A stretch of 5,661 nt of DNA from Idiomarina sp. UBA6142. GTDB lineage: Bacteria; Pseudomonadota; Gammaproteobacteria; Enterobacterales; Alteromonadaceae. The stretch covers positions 1 through 5,661 of the forward strand of contig DIVC01000073.1 of assembly GCA_002423905.1 (NCBI GenBank), written 5' to 3'. Below the pieces are notes generated by a model, which was not told where the DNA came from, did no database searches, and saw only the letters and a list, made by a program, of their open reading frames with translations. Positions 1 through 5,661 of the stretch are shown here, piece after piece. How positions within the stretch are numbered: position 1 is the first letter of the stretch; each line of letters starts with the position of its first letter. Position numbers and translations under genes: made by a program.

Positions 1-254
1 TCAATAGCGAATTGTTGCTGCAACAATAGTTCTAACTGCGGCTGTAATAGACCTGCCTGCAGGTTGAAGCTGACCTGCTGCACTGCCGAGCCCTGCTGCA
101 CCTGACCAAGGTGTTGATGAAGCGTGTTGAAGGCCAAGGTGGCGCAGCCATTGACAGCGCTATTGGCAGACATGGGAAGGGCAATAAAAGCCAGACTCAC
201 AGCACCCAAGCTGCTGGGTCGAATAAGGCCTTGGGATAGTTTGAGTGGCGGCAT
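1..254 (-). CDS. Predicted exported glutamine-rich protein, N-terminal 84 residues only (C-terminus beyond window)
   Basis: I do not recognise this gene. The frame is open from an ATG at 254 to the window edge (84 codons plus two bases). The start is well supported: the minus strand carries AAGGAGGT four bases before it. Residues 1-15 include basic K5 and R12. Residues 16-27 are hydrophobic (SLGAVSLAFIAL), followed by small residues (PMSANSA), which looks like a Sec signal peptide cut after about A30 or A33. The exported part has one Cys (C37, not in a convincing lipobox) and is rich in Gln, Leu and Ala, with a short in-frame repeat VQQGSA/VQQVSF at residues 52-63. The pattern SFNLQAGLLQPQLELLLQQQF at 62-82 recalls segments before TcpQ/STN-like periplasmic domains of pilus or secretin proteins, but this is a weak resemblance, not an assignment. 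It lies 136 bp downstream of topA on the same strand and probably has its own promoter. Confidence 0.75.
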   Translation of the reverse strand, partial: MPPLKLSQGLIRPSSLGAVSLAFIALPMSANSAVNGCATLAFNTLHQHLGQVQQGSAVQQVSFNLQAGLLQPQLELLLQQQFAI

Positions 255-258
255 GATG

Positions 259-266
259 ACCTCCTT
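259..266 (-). promoter_or_regulatory. Strong Shine-Dalgarno for the exported-protein gene
   Basis: The minus strand reads AAGGAGGT, an eight-base match to the anti-Shine-Dalgarno of 16S rRNA, four bases before the ATG at 254-252. It fixes that ATG as the start over the internal Met at codon 28, and it is much stronger than the ribosome sites of topA or astB in this window. Confidence 0.85.
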
Positions 267-276
267 GTCACTGTTG

Positions 277-296
277 CATCACCCTCCGTGGTGATG
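277..296 (-). promoter_or_regulatory. Leader hairpin upstream of the exported-protein gene
   Basis: CATCACC at 277-283 and GGTGATG at 290-296 form a perfect 7-bp inverted repeat with a 6-base loop. In the mRNA of the leftward gene this hairpin would end ten bases before the Shine-Dalgarno. Its loop and 3' arm carry a second SD-like GGAGG and an ATG that opens a three-codon frame (Met-Gln-Gln-stop). The structure is seen directly; a role in translation or mRNA stability is inference. Confidence 0.4.
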
Positions 297-303
297 TGTT
301 TTG

Positions 304-332
304 ACTTTAGTCCAAGCTCTTAAGGACCACAA
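304..332 (-). promoter_or_regulatory. Possible weak promoter for the exported-protein gene
   Basis: On the minus strand, TTGTGG (332-327) is followed after 17 bases by TAAAGT (309-304), matching the sigma-70 -35 and -10 hexamers at 3 and 4 of 6 positions. Transcription would begin near 297, at the foot of the leader hairpin. The match is poor and could be chance; read-through from topA is the alternative. Confidence 0.25.
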
Positions 333-352
333 GCCAACAGCAACGCCTTTCA

Positions 353-372
353 CTGTGCGCCAGAGCGCACAG
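353..372 (-). terminator. GC-rich hairpin just after topA, possible 3' end without a U-tract
   Basis: CTGTGCGC (353-360) and GCGCACAG (365-372) form a perfect 8-bp stem with a 4-base loop, starting 18 bases after the topA stop. This is where a terminator or 3'-end stabilising hairpin would sit. However, no T-run follows on the minus strand (the next bases are TGAAAGGCG) nor on the plus strand. It is therefore not a classical intrinsic terminator; it might protect the 3' end after Rho-dependent termination. Confidence 0.4.
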
Positions 373-390
373 CTGCAGGCTAAAACCCTA

Positions 391-3021
391 TTACTTGCCT
401 TTTTTGCCGGTGTCGACCTGCCATTTACCGTGTTTATAGAGGGCAACCCAACCACTTGGCTTAGCGTTTTCTTCGCTCATGACATACTGCTCTTTTTGCT
501 TGCGACTAAAACGTACAATGGTTTCACGACCCTCATGATCATGGCTTGGGGCTTCGGTTAGATAATGAAACTTAGCCGGAATACGATCCTTGAATTGTTG
601 CAACTCAAGCACTTTTACCGCTCTGGTTTCCCGCGAACGTGGAAAGGTGTGGGCCGACATAAAAATACCTGAGGCCCCATCACGCAGCACAAAATAAGCA
701 TCCGATTGCTCACACTTCAACTCCGGAAATGCCACCGGATCTTCTTTGGGTGGCGCTGGAAGACCACTCTTTAGCAACTTCCGGGTATTCTTACAGGCAC
801 TGTTGGTGCAATCAAAATACTTACCAAACCGACCGGTTTTTAACTGCATATCACTGCCACAGCGATCACATTCGAGGGTAGGACCATCGTAACCTTTGAT
901 CCGAAACACCCCTTGCTCAACCACAAACCCGGAGCAGGCTGGATTATTTCCGCACACGTGCAGTTTGCGCTGTTGGTCAAGCAGGTAGCTATCCATAGCG
1001 GTTGCACAGATCGGGCAACGCTTTTTCGCCCGCAATACTTCGGTTTCCAACTCATCGTCATCGGCAACCTTGAGCGCTTCTTCACCCGGCAGCAAATTTA
1101 AGGTTTGTGTACAGCGTTCTTTCGGCGGTAATTCATAGCCGGAGCAGCCCAAGAACACCCCGGTTGAAGCGGTCCGAATACCCATCGGACGAGCACAGCT
1201 CGGACACTTGATATCCGTCAACACCATCTGATTGTTGCGCATTCCACCGTCTTCAGGTGGTAGCTCAGCCTGCGCTAATTTAGCGCTAAACTCTTGATAG
1301 AACAGATCGAGGGTTTCTTTCCAGTTGCGCTTACCTTCAGCGATATCATCCAGTGCTTGCTCCATTTCAGCGGTAAAATTGTAGTTCAATAACCGTGAGA
1401 AATTTTCCACCAAGCGGTCATTGACAATTTCTCCCATTTTTTCCGCATAAAAACGGCGATTATCCACCCGCACGTAGCCGCGCTCTTGAATGGTGGAAAT
1501 AATCGCTGCATAGGTTGATGGCCGCCCAATACCACGTTTTTCTAGCTCTTTCACCAACGAGGCCTCGCTGAAGCGTGCCGGTGGCTTGGTAAAATGCTGC
1601 TGTGGATCCAACGCTTGTAGTTGCAAGTCAGCGCCCACTTTAATGTCGGGCAAACTGGTATCGTCGTCTTTTTTGTTACTTACCTGCGGCTGCACCAGGG
1701 TCCAACCGGCAAAGCGGAGCACCCGACCACGGGCTTTGAGTTCATAATCACCAGCGCTGACGGTAATGGTGGTGGAATCATACTGTGCTGGCGTCATCTG
1801 ACAGGCTACAAATTGCCGCCAAATGAGCTCGTAGAGACGCTGCGCGTCACGTTCCATATCCTTGAGTTGCTCAGCCTTGATGGCCACCTCTGAGGGCCGG
1901 ATAGCCTCATGCGCTTCTTGGGCGTTTTGCTTCGAACCATACACATTTGGTTTTGACGGTAGATAATCGCCACCAAATTTTTTCTCGATGTAACTGCGAC
2001 AGTTCATTACCGCTTCGGCACTTAAGTTAGTCGAATCGGTACGCATGTAGGTAATATGGCCTGCTTCATATAACCGCTGTGCCATCATCATGGTCTTCTT
2101 TACCCCGAAGCCTAGGCGCGTGCTGGCAGCCTGTTGCAAGGTGGAGGTAATAAATGGCGCTGACGGCCGGCTCGAGGTTGGTTTATCCTCGCGCTCGCTG
2201 ACTCTATATGAAGCACCCTGCAAGGCCTTGACGGCGGCATCAGCAGCAGCCTTATCGGTGGCTTTAAAGGTCGCACCGCGATATTTCGCCACCTGCACCC
2301 GCAATGCCTGCTCAGCAGCGTGGTTCAGATCAGCGTAAATATCCCAAAACTCTTCGGGAATGAACGCTTTGATTTCGCGTTCACGCTCAACCACCAACCG
2401 CACAGCAACCGATTGCACACGCCCCGCCGACAGCCCACGGGCAATTTTTTTCCACAACAGCGGTGACACCATAAATCCCACCACCCGATCGAGAAAGCGT
2501 CGGGTTTGCTGCGCATTCACTCGGTCTAGGTTCAATGCTGCTGGCCGCGAAAACGCGTCTTGGATGGCTTTTTTGGTGATTTCGTTAAAAACCACCCGTT
2601 GAAAACGTTGATCATCACCGCCAATCAGCTCGCGTAAATGCCAGGCTATCGCCTCACCTTCACGATCCAAATCCGTGGCGAGATAAATAGCGTCGGCTTT
2701 ACTAGCGATCTTTTTTAATTCAGCAACAACTTTTTCTTTACCCGGCAACACTTCATAGTGCGCAGCCCAGCCATGCATCGGGTCGACGCCCATCCGCGCT
2801 ACTAACTTGCTAAAATCACGCTGCTGTTGATATTTCTCTTTGGCCGCTGGCGACATTTTACGCACTTCAGCGGCGGTTTTGCCTTTCACCGCATCAATCG
2901 TTCGAGTGGGGAGGTCACGAACATGACCAATACTCGATTTGACGATGAAATCGCTTCCTAAATATTTATTAATCGTCTTAGCTTTTGCGGGCGACTCAAC
3001 AATTACCAGCGACTTTGCCAT
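391..3021 (-). CDS. topA: DNA topoisomerase I (type IA, omega protein), complete
   Basis: This cytoplasmic enzyme relaxes negative supercoils by cutting one strand through a 5'-phosphotyrosine link, opposing gyrase. The product is 876 residues (E. coli 865). The Toprim domain (about 3-145) has the motif IVESPAKAK with E9 and K13, and the Mg-binding triad D117, D119, E121 in TDLDREGE. The type IA core (about 160-585) has the catalytic Y325 with R327 in ITYMRTDS, and GIGRPSTYA at 498-506. Three Cys4 zinc ribbons follow: C606/C609/C626/C637, C669/C672/C690/C696 and C718/C721/C738/C743. The C-terminal ~130 residues correspond to the further ribbon-like DNA-binding region and end in a basic tail. 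The ATG at 3021 is chosen because it gives the family N-terminus [11 protein letters not shown] with GAGAG just upstream. An in-frame TTG at 3036 would add five residues and absorb that ribosome site. It is divergent from astB, and all key residues are present. Confidence 0.98.
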   Translation of the reverse strand: MAKSLVIVESPAKAKTINKYLGSDFIVKSSIGHVRDLPTRTIDAVKGKTAAEVRKMSPAAKEKYQQQRDFSKLVARMGVDPMHGWAAHYEVLPGKEKVVAELKKIASKADAIYLATDLDREGEAIAWHLRELIGGDDQRFQRVVFNEITKKAIQDAFSRPAALNLDRVNAQQTRRFLDRVVGFMVSPLLWKKIARGLSAGRVQSVAVRLVVEREREIKAFIPEEFWDIYADLNHAAEQALRVQVAKYRGATFKATDKAAADAAVKALQGASYRVSEREDKPTSSRPSAPFITSTLQQAASTRLGFGVKKTMMMAQRLYEAGHITYMRTDSTNLSAEAVMNCRSYIEKKFGGDYLPSKPNVYGSKQNAQEAHEAIRPSEVAIKAEQLKDMERDAQRLYELIWRQFVACQMTPAQYDSTTITVSAGDYELKARGRVLRFAGWTLVQPQVSNKKDDDTSLPDIKVGADLQLQALDPQQHFTKPPARFSEASLVKELEKRGIGRPSTYAAIISTIQERGYVRVDNRRFYAEKMGEIVNDRLVENFSRLLNYNFTAEMEQALDDIAEGKRNWKETLDLFYQEFSAKLAQAELPPEDGGMRNNQMVLTDIKCPSCARPMGIRTASTGVFLGCSGYELPPKERCTQTLNLLPGEEALKVADDDELETEVLRAKKRCPICATAMDSYLLDQQRKLHVCGNNPACSGFVVEQGVFRIKGYDGPTLECDRCGSDMQLKTGRFGKYFDCTNSACKNTRKLLKSGLPAPPKEDPVAFPELKCEQSDAYFVLRDGASGIFMSAHTFPRSRETRAVKVLELQQFKDRIPAKFHYLTEAPSHDHEGRETIVRFSRKQKEQYVMSEENAKPSGWVALYKHGKWQVDTGKKGK

Positions 3022-3086
3022 GTGTCTCTCTATCAATTGGTTAAGAACAGCGATGATCAGCGTTCGAAGTGGACGTGCTTTTTTTA

Positions 3087-3115
3087 GATATATCTGTTCT
3101 GTAGCGACTTAACAA
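3087..3115 (-). promoter_or_regulatory. Candidate sigma-70 promoter of topA
   Basis: On the minus strand TTGTTA (3115-3110; 4/6 to TTGACA) and TATATC (3092-3087; 4/6 to TATAAT) are 17 bases apart, placing transcription start near 3080 and a leader of about 58 bases. The -10 lies in a 10-bp palindrome, AGATATATCT (3086-3095). A- and T-tracts at 3127-3144 fall near -48 to -64, roughly where a distal UP element would sit. topA promoters are typically supercoiling-responsive in enterics; nothing here proves it for this one. Confidence 0.5.
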
Positions 3116-3181
3116 CCGCTGGGATCAAAAAACCTAAAAATTTTGTGTTGTGGCCATGAACCGCAATACCGCCCTGCCAGC

Positions 3182-3211
3182 TTACCCCACACTCGATTTT
3201 GTGGGTATAAT
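3182..3211 (+). promoter_or_regulatory. Candidate sigma-70 promoter of astB
   Basis: A perfect TATAAT lies at 3206-3211, 36 bases before the astB start. The best-placed -35 is TTACCC at 3182-3187 (3/6 matches) with an 18-base spacer, so the promoter has an ideal -10 and a poor -35, a layout common in activator-dependent promoters. Transcription would start near 3218-3219, leaving a leader of about 30 bases. No convincing 18-bp ArgR box is visible. Confidence 0.6.
3183..3207 (+). promoter_or_regulatory. Imperfect inverted repeat across the astB -35/-10, candidate operator
   Basis: TACCCCACA (3183-3191) and TGTGGGTA (3200-3207) are reverse complements except for one extra C in the left arm, with 8 bases between. 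The left arm covers most of the weak -35 and the right arm enters the TATAAT, so a dimeric protein bound here would block RNA polymerase. The symmetry is seen in the sequence; the operator role is inference. Confidence 0.35.
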
Positions 3212-3235
3212 AGACGGCAAAATACCGCAATCAGC

Positions 3236-3241
3236 TAGGAG
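3236..3241 (+). promoter_or_regulatory. Ribosome binding site fixing the GTG start of astB
   Basis: TAGGAG sits six bases before the GTG at 3248. The TAG within it (3236-3238) is also an in-frame stop, so astB cannot start further upstream, and the next in-frame Met is codon 51. Together these decide the GTG start. Confidence 0.85.
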
Positions 3242-3247
3242 AGCAGT

Positions 3248-4591
3248 GTGAGCATCCGCCATTATGAAGCCAACTTCGACGGTCTTGTCGGTCCAACCCA
3301 TAATTATGCCGGTTTATCGTTTGGCAATGTCGCTTCATTAACCAATGCCAAAGCATCATCGAGCCCGCGCGCCGCCGCCAAGCAGGGCTTAGCGAAGATG
3401 AAAGCACTACATGACATGGGTATGGTGCAAGGTGTCTTTGCACCGCAACAACGCCCTGACCTCAATACCTTACGGCGCTTAGGCTTCGCTGGTAGTGATG
3501 CGCGAGTGCTTGAACAAGCAGCACAACAAGCGCCGGCAATTTTTCACGCGGTATGCTCCGCCTCGAGCATGTGGACCGCTAATGCGGCCACGGTATCGCC
3601 AGGAGCCGACAGTGCCGATGGCAAAGTCCATTTTACGCCGGCTAATTTAACCAACAAGTTCCACCGCTCAATCGAAGCCGAAACCAGCGGGCGCATTTTG
3701 CAGGCAATGTTCGATAACAGCAAATATTTTGCGCATCATCGCCATTTACCCGACAACGAGCATTTTGCTGATGAAGGTGCGGCGAACCATACCCGGTTGT
3801 GCAGTAATTATGGCAATGCTGGTATCGAAATTTTCACCTTTGGCCGTTATGCCTTTGCCAGTGGTAAGCCAGCACCACAGCAATATCCAGCCCGGCAAAC
3901 CTTTGAAGCCTCACAAGCAATTGCGCGTTTACACGGCTTAACTGACGACAATACCGTATACATTCAGCAAAATCCTGAGGTCATTGACCAGGGGGTTTTT
4001 CACAACGATGTGATTGCCGTGGGTAACCAAAATGTATTGTTCTTCCACCAGCAAGCATTCGTTGACACAGAACAAAAACTGGCTGAAATTCAACGTAAAT
4101 TTGGTGCCGAACCGCTACATTTTATTGCCGTAAACGATCACGAAGTAAGTGTCGCTGATGCAGTGCAAACTTATTTATTTAACACTCAGTTACTTACCCT
4201 ACCCGACGGACAGATGGCCATTATTGCCCCCACCGAATGCCAGGAAAATCCACGCGTAGCAGCCTATCTGGCAGAATTGATAACGCGCGACACGCCGATT
4301 CGGCAAGTCCATTACTTTGATGTCAAACAGAGTATGCGCAACGGCGGTGGTCCAGCCTGCTTGCGTTTGCGAGTAGCACTGAATGATGCCGAGTTAGCAG
4401 CGGTTAATCCGCAGGTCTTAATGAGTGAGCGCTTGTTCGAACGGCTTAATCAATGGGTCGACAAACATTATCGCGATGAACTACATATCGATGACCTGCG
4501 CGATCCGAATTTATTGCTCGAATCACGCACTGCCCTTGATGAGTTAACGCAGCTGTTAAAACTGGGTTCGGTGTATCCGTTCCAGCGTTAA
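3248..4591 (+). CDS. astB: N-succinylarginine dihydrolase
   Basis: The enzyme hydrolyses N2-succinylarginine to N2-succinylornithine, two ammonia and CO2, the second step of the arginine succinyltransferase pathway that turns arginine into glutamate and succinate; it acts in the cytoplasm. The product is 447 residues, the same as E. coli AstB, with a single pentein-fold domain. The family N-terminus is clear ([18 protein letters not shown], residues 7-24). The catalytic residues are placed by their conserved surroundings: E176 in [12 protein letters not shown]252 in GVFHNDV and the nucleophile C371 in [12 protein letters not shown]. Also conserved are [14 protein letters not shown] (106-119) and [14 protein letters not shown] (241-254). 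The start is GTG with a good ribosome site. The gene is transcribed alone: topA diverges from it and purF converges on it, so the other ast genes are not adjacent. Its end overlaps purF by four bases. Confidence 0.97.
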   Translation: MSIRHYEANFDGLVGPTHNYAGLSFGNVASLTNAKASSSPRAAAKQGLAKMKALHDMGMVQGVFAPQQRPDLNTLRRLGFAGSDARVLEQAAQQAPAIFHAVCSASSMWTANAATVSPGADSADGKVHFTPANLTNKFHRSIEAETSGRILQAMFDNSKYFAHHRHLPDNEHFADEGAANHTRLCSNYGNAGIEIFTFGRYAFASGKPAPQQYPARQTFEASQAIARLHGLTDDNTVYIQQNPEVIDQGVFHNDVIAVGNQNVLFFHQQAFVDTEQKLAEIQRKFGAEPLHFIAVNDHEVSVADAVQTYLFNTQLLTLPDGQMAIIAPTECQENPRVAAYLAELITRDTPIRQVHYFDVKQSMRNGGGPACLRLRVALNDAELAAVNPQVLMSERLFERLNQWVDKHYRDELHIDDLRDPNLLLESRTALDELTQLLKLGSVYPFQR

Positions 4592-5661
4592 TCTTCGTCG
4601 CTTTCGTTATGCAGCTCGAGGTTGGCATCCTCGCTGCTACTTTGCTGATGCTTCGCGTTGTCGTTACGAGAAGCATCCAGCGCATCGAGGTAATGTTGGT
4701 TGATATCGCCGGTAATGTATTCACCATTGAATACCGAGGTTTCAAACTTTGCTATCTGCGGATTTTCTTGCTGTACCGCGGCAATCAAATCAGCTAAATC
4801 TTGATAAATAAGGCCATCGGCTTTAATCAACGCACAAATCTCATCCACTTCACGGCCATGGCCGATCAACTCATTGGCGCTTGGCATGTCAATACCATAC
4901 ACGTTCGGGAAGCGAATCTCTGGCGCTGCGGAAGCGAAATAGACCTTTTTCGCACCGGCATCACGAGCCATTTCGATGATCTGTTCAGAAGTCGTACCGC
5001 GGACGATAGAGTCATCCACCAAGAGCACATTTTTACCTTTAAACTCCGAGCTAATGGCGTTTAATTTGCGCCGAACCGCCTTACGCCGTAGGGTTTGCCC
5101 AGGCATGATAAAAGTCCGCCCAATGTAGCGATTTTTCACAAAGCCTTGACGATAAGGAATACCCAGCACGTTGGCCATTTCAAGGGCGATATCGCAGCTG
5201 GTTTCGGGGATCGGAATAATCACATCAATATCGAGATCAGGAAAATCGCGCTTGACCTTTTCACCCAGCTTACGACCCATGTTCACTCGTGATGCGTAGA
5301 CCGAAATTTTGTCGATAAACGAATCGGGGCGAGCAAAATAGACATATTCAAAGATACAGGGCACATGCTGCGGACTATCGGCGCACTGGCGCGAGAATAA
5401 CTCACCGGCATCGGTGATATAGACCGCTTCACCGGGTTCAATATCACGCACATAAGTAAAACCAGCACCATCAATAGCGACGCTTTCTGAGGCGACAATA
5501 TATTCCATCCCAGTGGGTGTTTCCCGTTGCCCTAATGCCAACGGACGAATACCCCATGGGTCGCGGAAAGCTAACATGCCATGACCAATAATCATCGCTA
5601 CCACCGCATAAGCACCACGAATTTGCCGATGCAACCGGCTTACCGTGGCAAACATATCGTC
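4588..5661 (-). CDS. purF: Amidophosphoribosyltransferase, C-terminal 357 residues (start beyond window)
   Basis: PurF makes 5-phosphoribosylamine from PRPP and glutamine, the first committed step of purine synthesis, in the cytoplasm. The reading frame continues to the right edge, so the N-terminus with the catalytic Cys of the glutaminase is missing; against E. coli (505 residues) about 150 residues lie outside. Visible residues are numbered from the edge. Residues 1-90 are the end of the Ntn glutaminase domain ([25 protein letters not shown]). Next comes the junction [19 protein letters not shown] (104-122). The phosphoribosyltransferase domain has the flexible loop [10 protein letters not shown] (176-185), the PRPP motif [14 protein letters not shown] (212-225) and [17 protein letters not shown] (244-260). 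The acidic, polar tail ends HNESDED, a few residues past the HNEG end of the E. coli protein. It converges on astB, and the stop codons share TTAA. Any PurR site or cvpA neighbour would lie off the right edge. Confidence 0.97.
   Translation of the reverse strand, partial: DDMFATVSRLHRQIRGAYAVVAMIIGHGMLAFRDPWGIRPLALGQRETPTGMEYIVASESVAIDGAGFTYVRDIEPGEAVYITDAGELFSRQCADSPQHVPCIFEYVYFARPDSFIDKISVYASRVNMGRKLGEKVKRDFPDLDIDVIIPIPETSCDIALEMANVLGIPYRQGFVKNRYIGRTFIMPGQTLRRKAVRRKLNAISSEFKGKNVLLVDDSIVRGTTSEQIIEMARDAGAKKVYFASAAPEIRFPNVYGIDMPSANELIGHGREVDEICALIKADGLIYQDLADLIAAVQQENPQIAKFETSVFNGEYITGDINQHYLDALDASRNDNAKHQQSSSEDANLELHNESDED

Larger units (their letters stand above)
3140..3236 (+). repeat. Diverged direct repeat with 56-bp offset across the astB promoter region
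   Basis: Three blocks occur in the same order twice. Copy 1 has ATTTTGTG (3140-3147), AATACCGC (3165-3172) and CAGCT (3178-3182). Copy 2 has ATTTTGTG (3196-3203), AATACCGC (3221-3228) and CAGCT (3232-3236). The first two blocks are both offset by exactly 56 bases and the third by 54. Between the blocks the copies do not match. It may be the remains of a tandem duplication or two sites for one regulator; copy 2 contains the astB -10 and reaches the ribosome site. Confidence 0.45.

Noticed and set aside
11..27. Inverted repeat ATTGTTGC/GCAACAAT with one central base at the left edge.
   Set aside because: It lies in coding sequence and arises from adjacent Leu (TTG) and Gln (CAA, CAG) codons, which are complementary; no other sign of a functional site.
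74..101. Ten-base direct repeat CCTGCTGCAC, 18 bases apart.
   Set aside because: It is an in-frame coding repeat (VQQ twice) in a glutamine-rich stretch, adequately explained by composition.
353..372. CTGT...ACAG ends of the hairpin as a LexA (SOS) box.
   Set aside because: The spacing between CTGT and ACAG is 12 bases rather than 8, and it lies after topA rather than at a promoter.
301..561. Plus-strand open frame of 86 codons with a hydrophobic middle, overlapping the end of topA antisense.
   Set aside because: It lies mostly over the topA coding strand in antisense, begins with TTG without a ribosome site, and its composition is explained by the complement of topA codons.
1621..1893. Plus-strand open frame of 90 codons inside topA, and similar antisense frames across topA, astB and purF.
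   Set aside because: All are shadows of strongly conserved genes on the other strand or in another frame, and none has a recognisable product or ribosome site.
3086..3095. AGATATATCT palindrome as a regulator site.
   Set aside because: Ten bases of simple alternating A/T within a predicted -10 are expected by chance; recorded only as part of the promoter.
3156..3251. A 31-codon plus-strand frame starting ATGAACCGC and ending in a TGA that overlaps the astB GTG, which could look like a translationally coupled leader peptide.
   Set aside because: It runs straight through the TATAAT and the likely start site of astB, so the astB mRNA would not contain its start. It has no clear Shine-Dalgarno and no arginine-rich run typical of attenuation peptides.
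4611..4637. Stem of 9 bp with a 2-base bulge (GCAG..CGAGG with CCTCGCTGC) near the astB-purF junction as a bidirectional terminator.
   Set aside because: It is inside purF coding sequence, is bulged, and no T-run follows on either strand.

Overview
The window is an ordinary chromosomal stretch from a gammaproteobacterium, with moderate GC by eye. It carries three recognisable core metabolic or housekeeping genes and the start of a fourth, unidentified one. TopA has the E. coli-type architecture (Toprim, type IA core, three Cys4 zinc ribbons, extra C-terminal ribbon-like part). PurF reads like the E. coli enzyme, and AstB is a marker of the arginine succinyltransferase pathway of Gammaproteobacteria such as enterics, pseudomonads and Alteromonadales. 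I cannot name the genus; a marine Alteromonadales-like relative is only a guess.

Layout from left to right: (1) 1-254, minus strand, the first 84 codons of a predicted exported, glutamine-rich protein that runs off the left edge. (2) 255-390, a short gap with two hairpins: one just after the topA stop, the other in the leader of the exported-protein gene next to a near-perfect Shine-Dalgarno. (3) 391-3021, minus strand, complete topA. (4) 3022-3247, a 226-bp divergent promoter region serving topA leftward and astB rightward. (5) 3248-4591, plus strand, complete astB with a GTG start. (6) 4588-5661, minus strand, the C-terminal 357 codons of purF, whose start lies beyond the right edge. astB and purF converge, and their stop codons share one TTAA tetranucleotide.

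The genes do not form one pathway. TopA relaxes negative supercoils, AstB catalyses the second step of arginine catabolism to glutamate, and PurF catalyses the first committed step of purine synthesis. astB has no other ast gene beside it here, so its partners must lie elsewhere or outside the window.

I see no tRNA, rRNA, CRISPR array, insertion sequence, phage gene or clear novel system. The points most worth a second look are in non-coding DNA: a diverged direct repeat with a 56-bp offset next to the astB promoter, an inverted repeat lying across that promoter's -35 and -10, the leader hairpin before the exported-protein gene, and the overlapping convergent stops of astB and purF.
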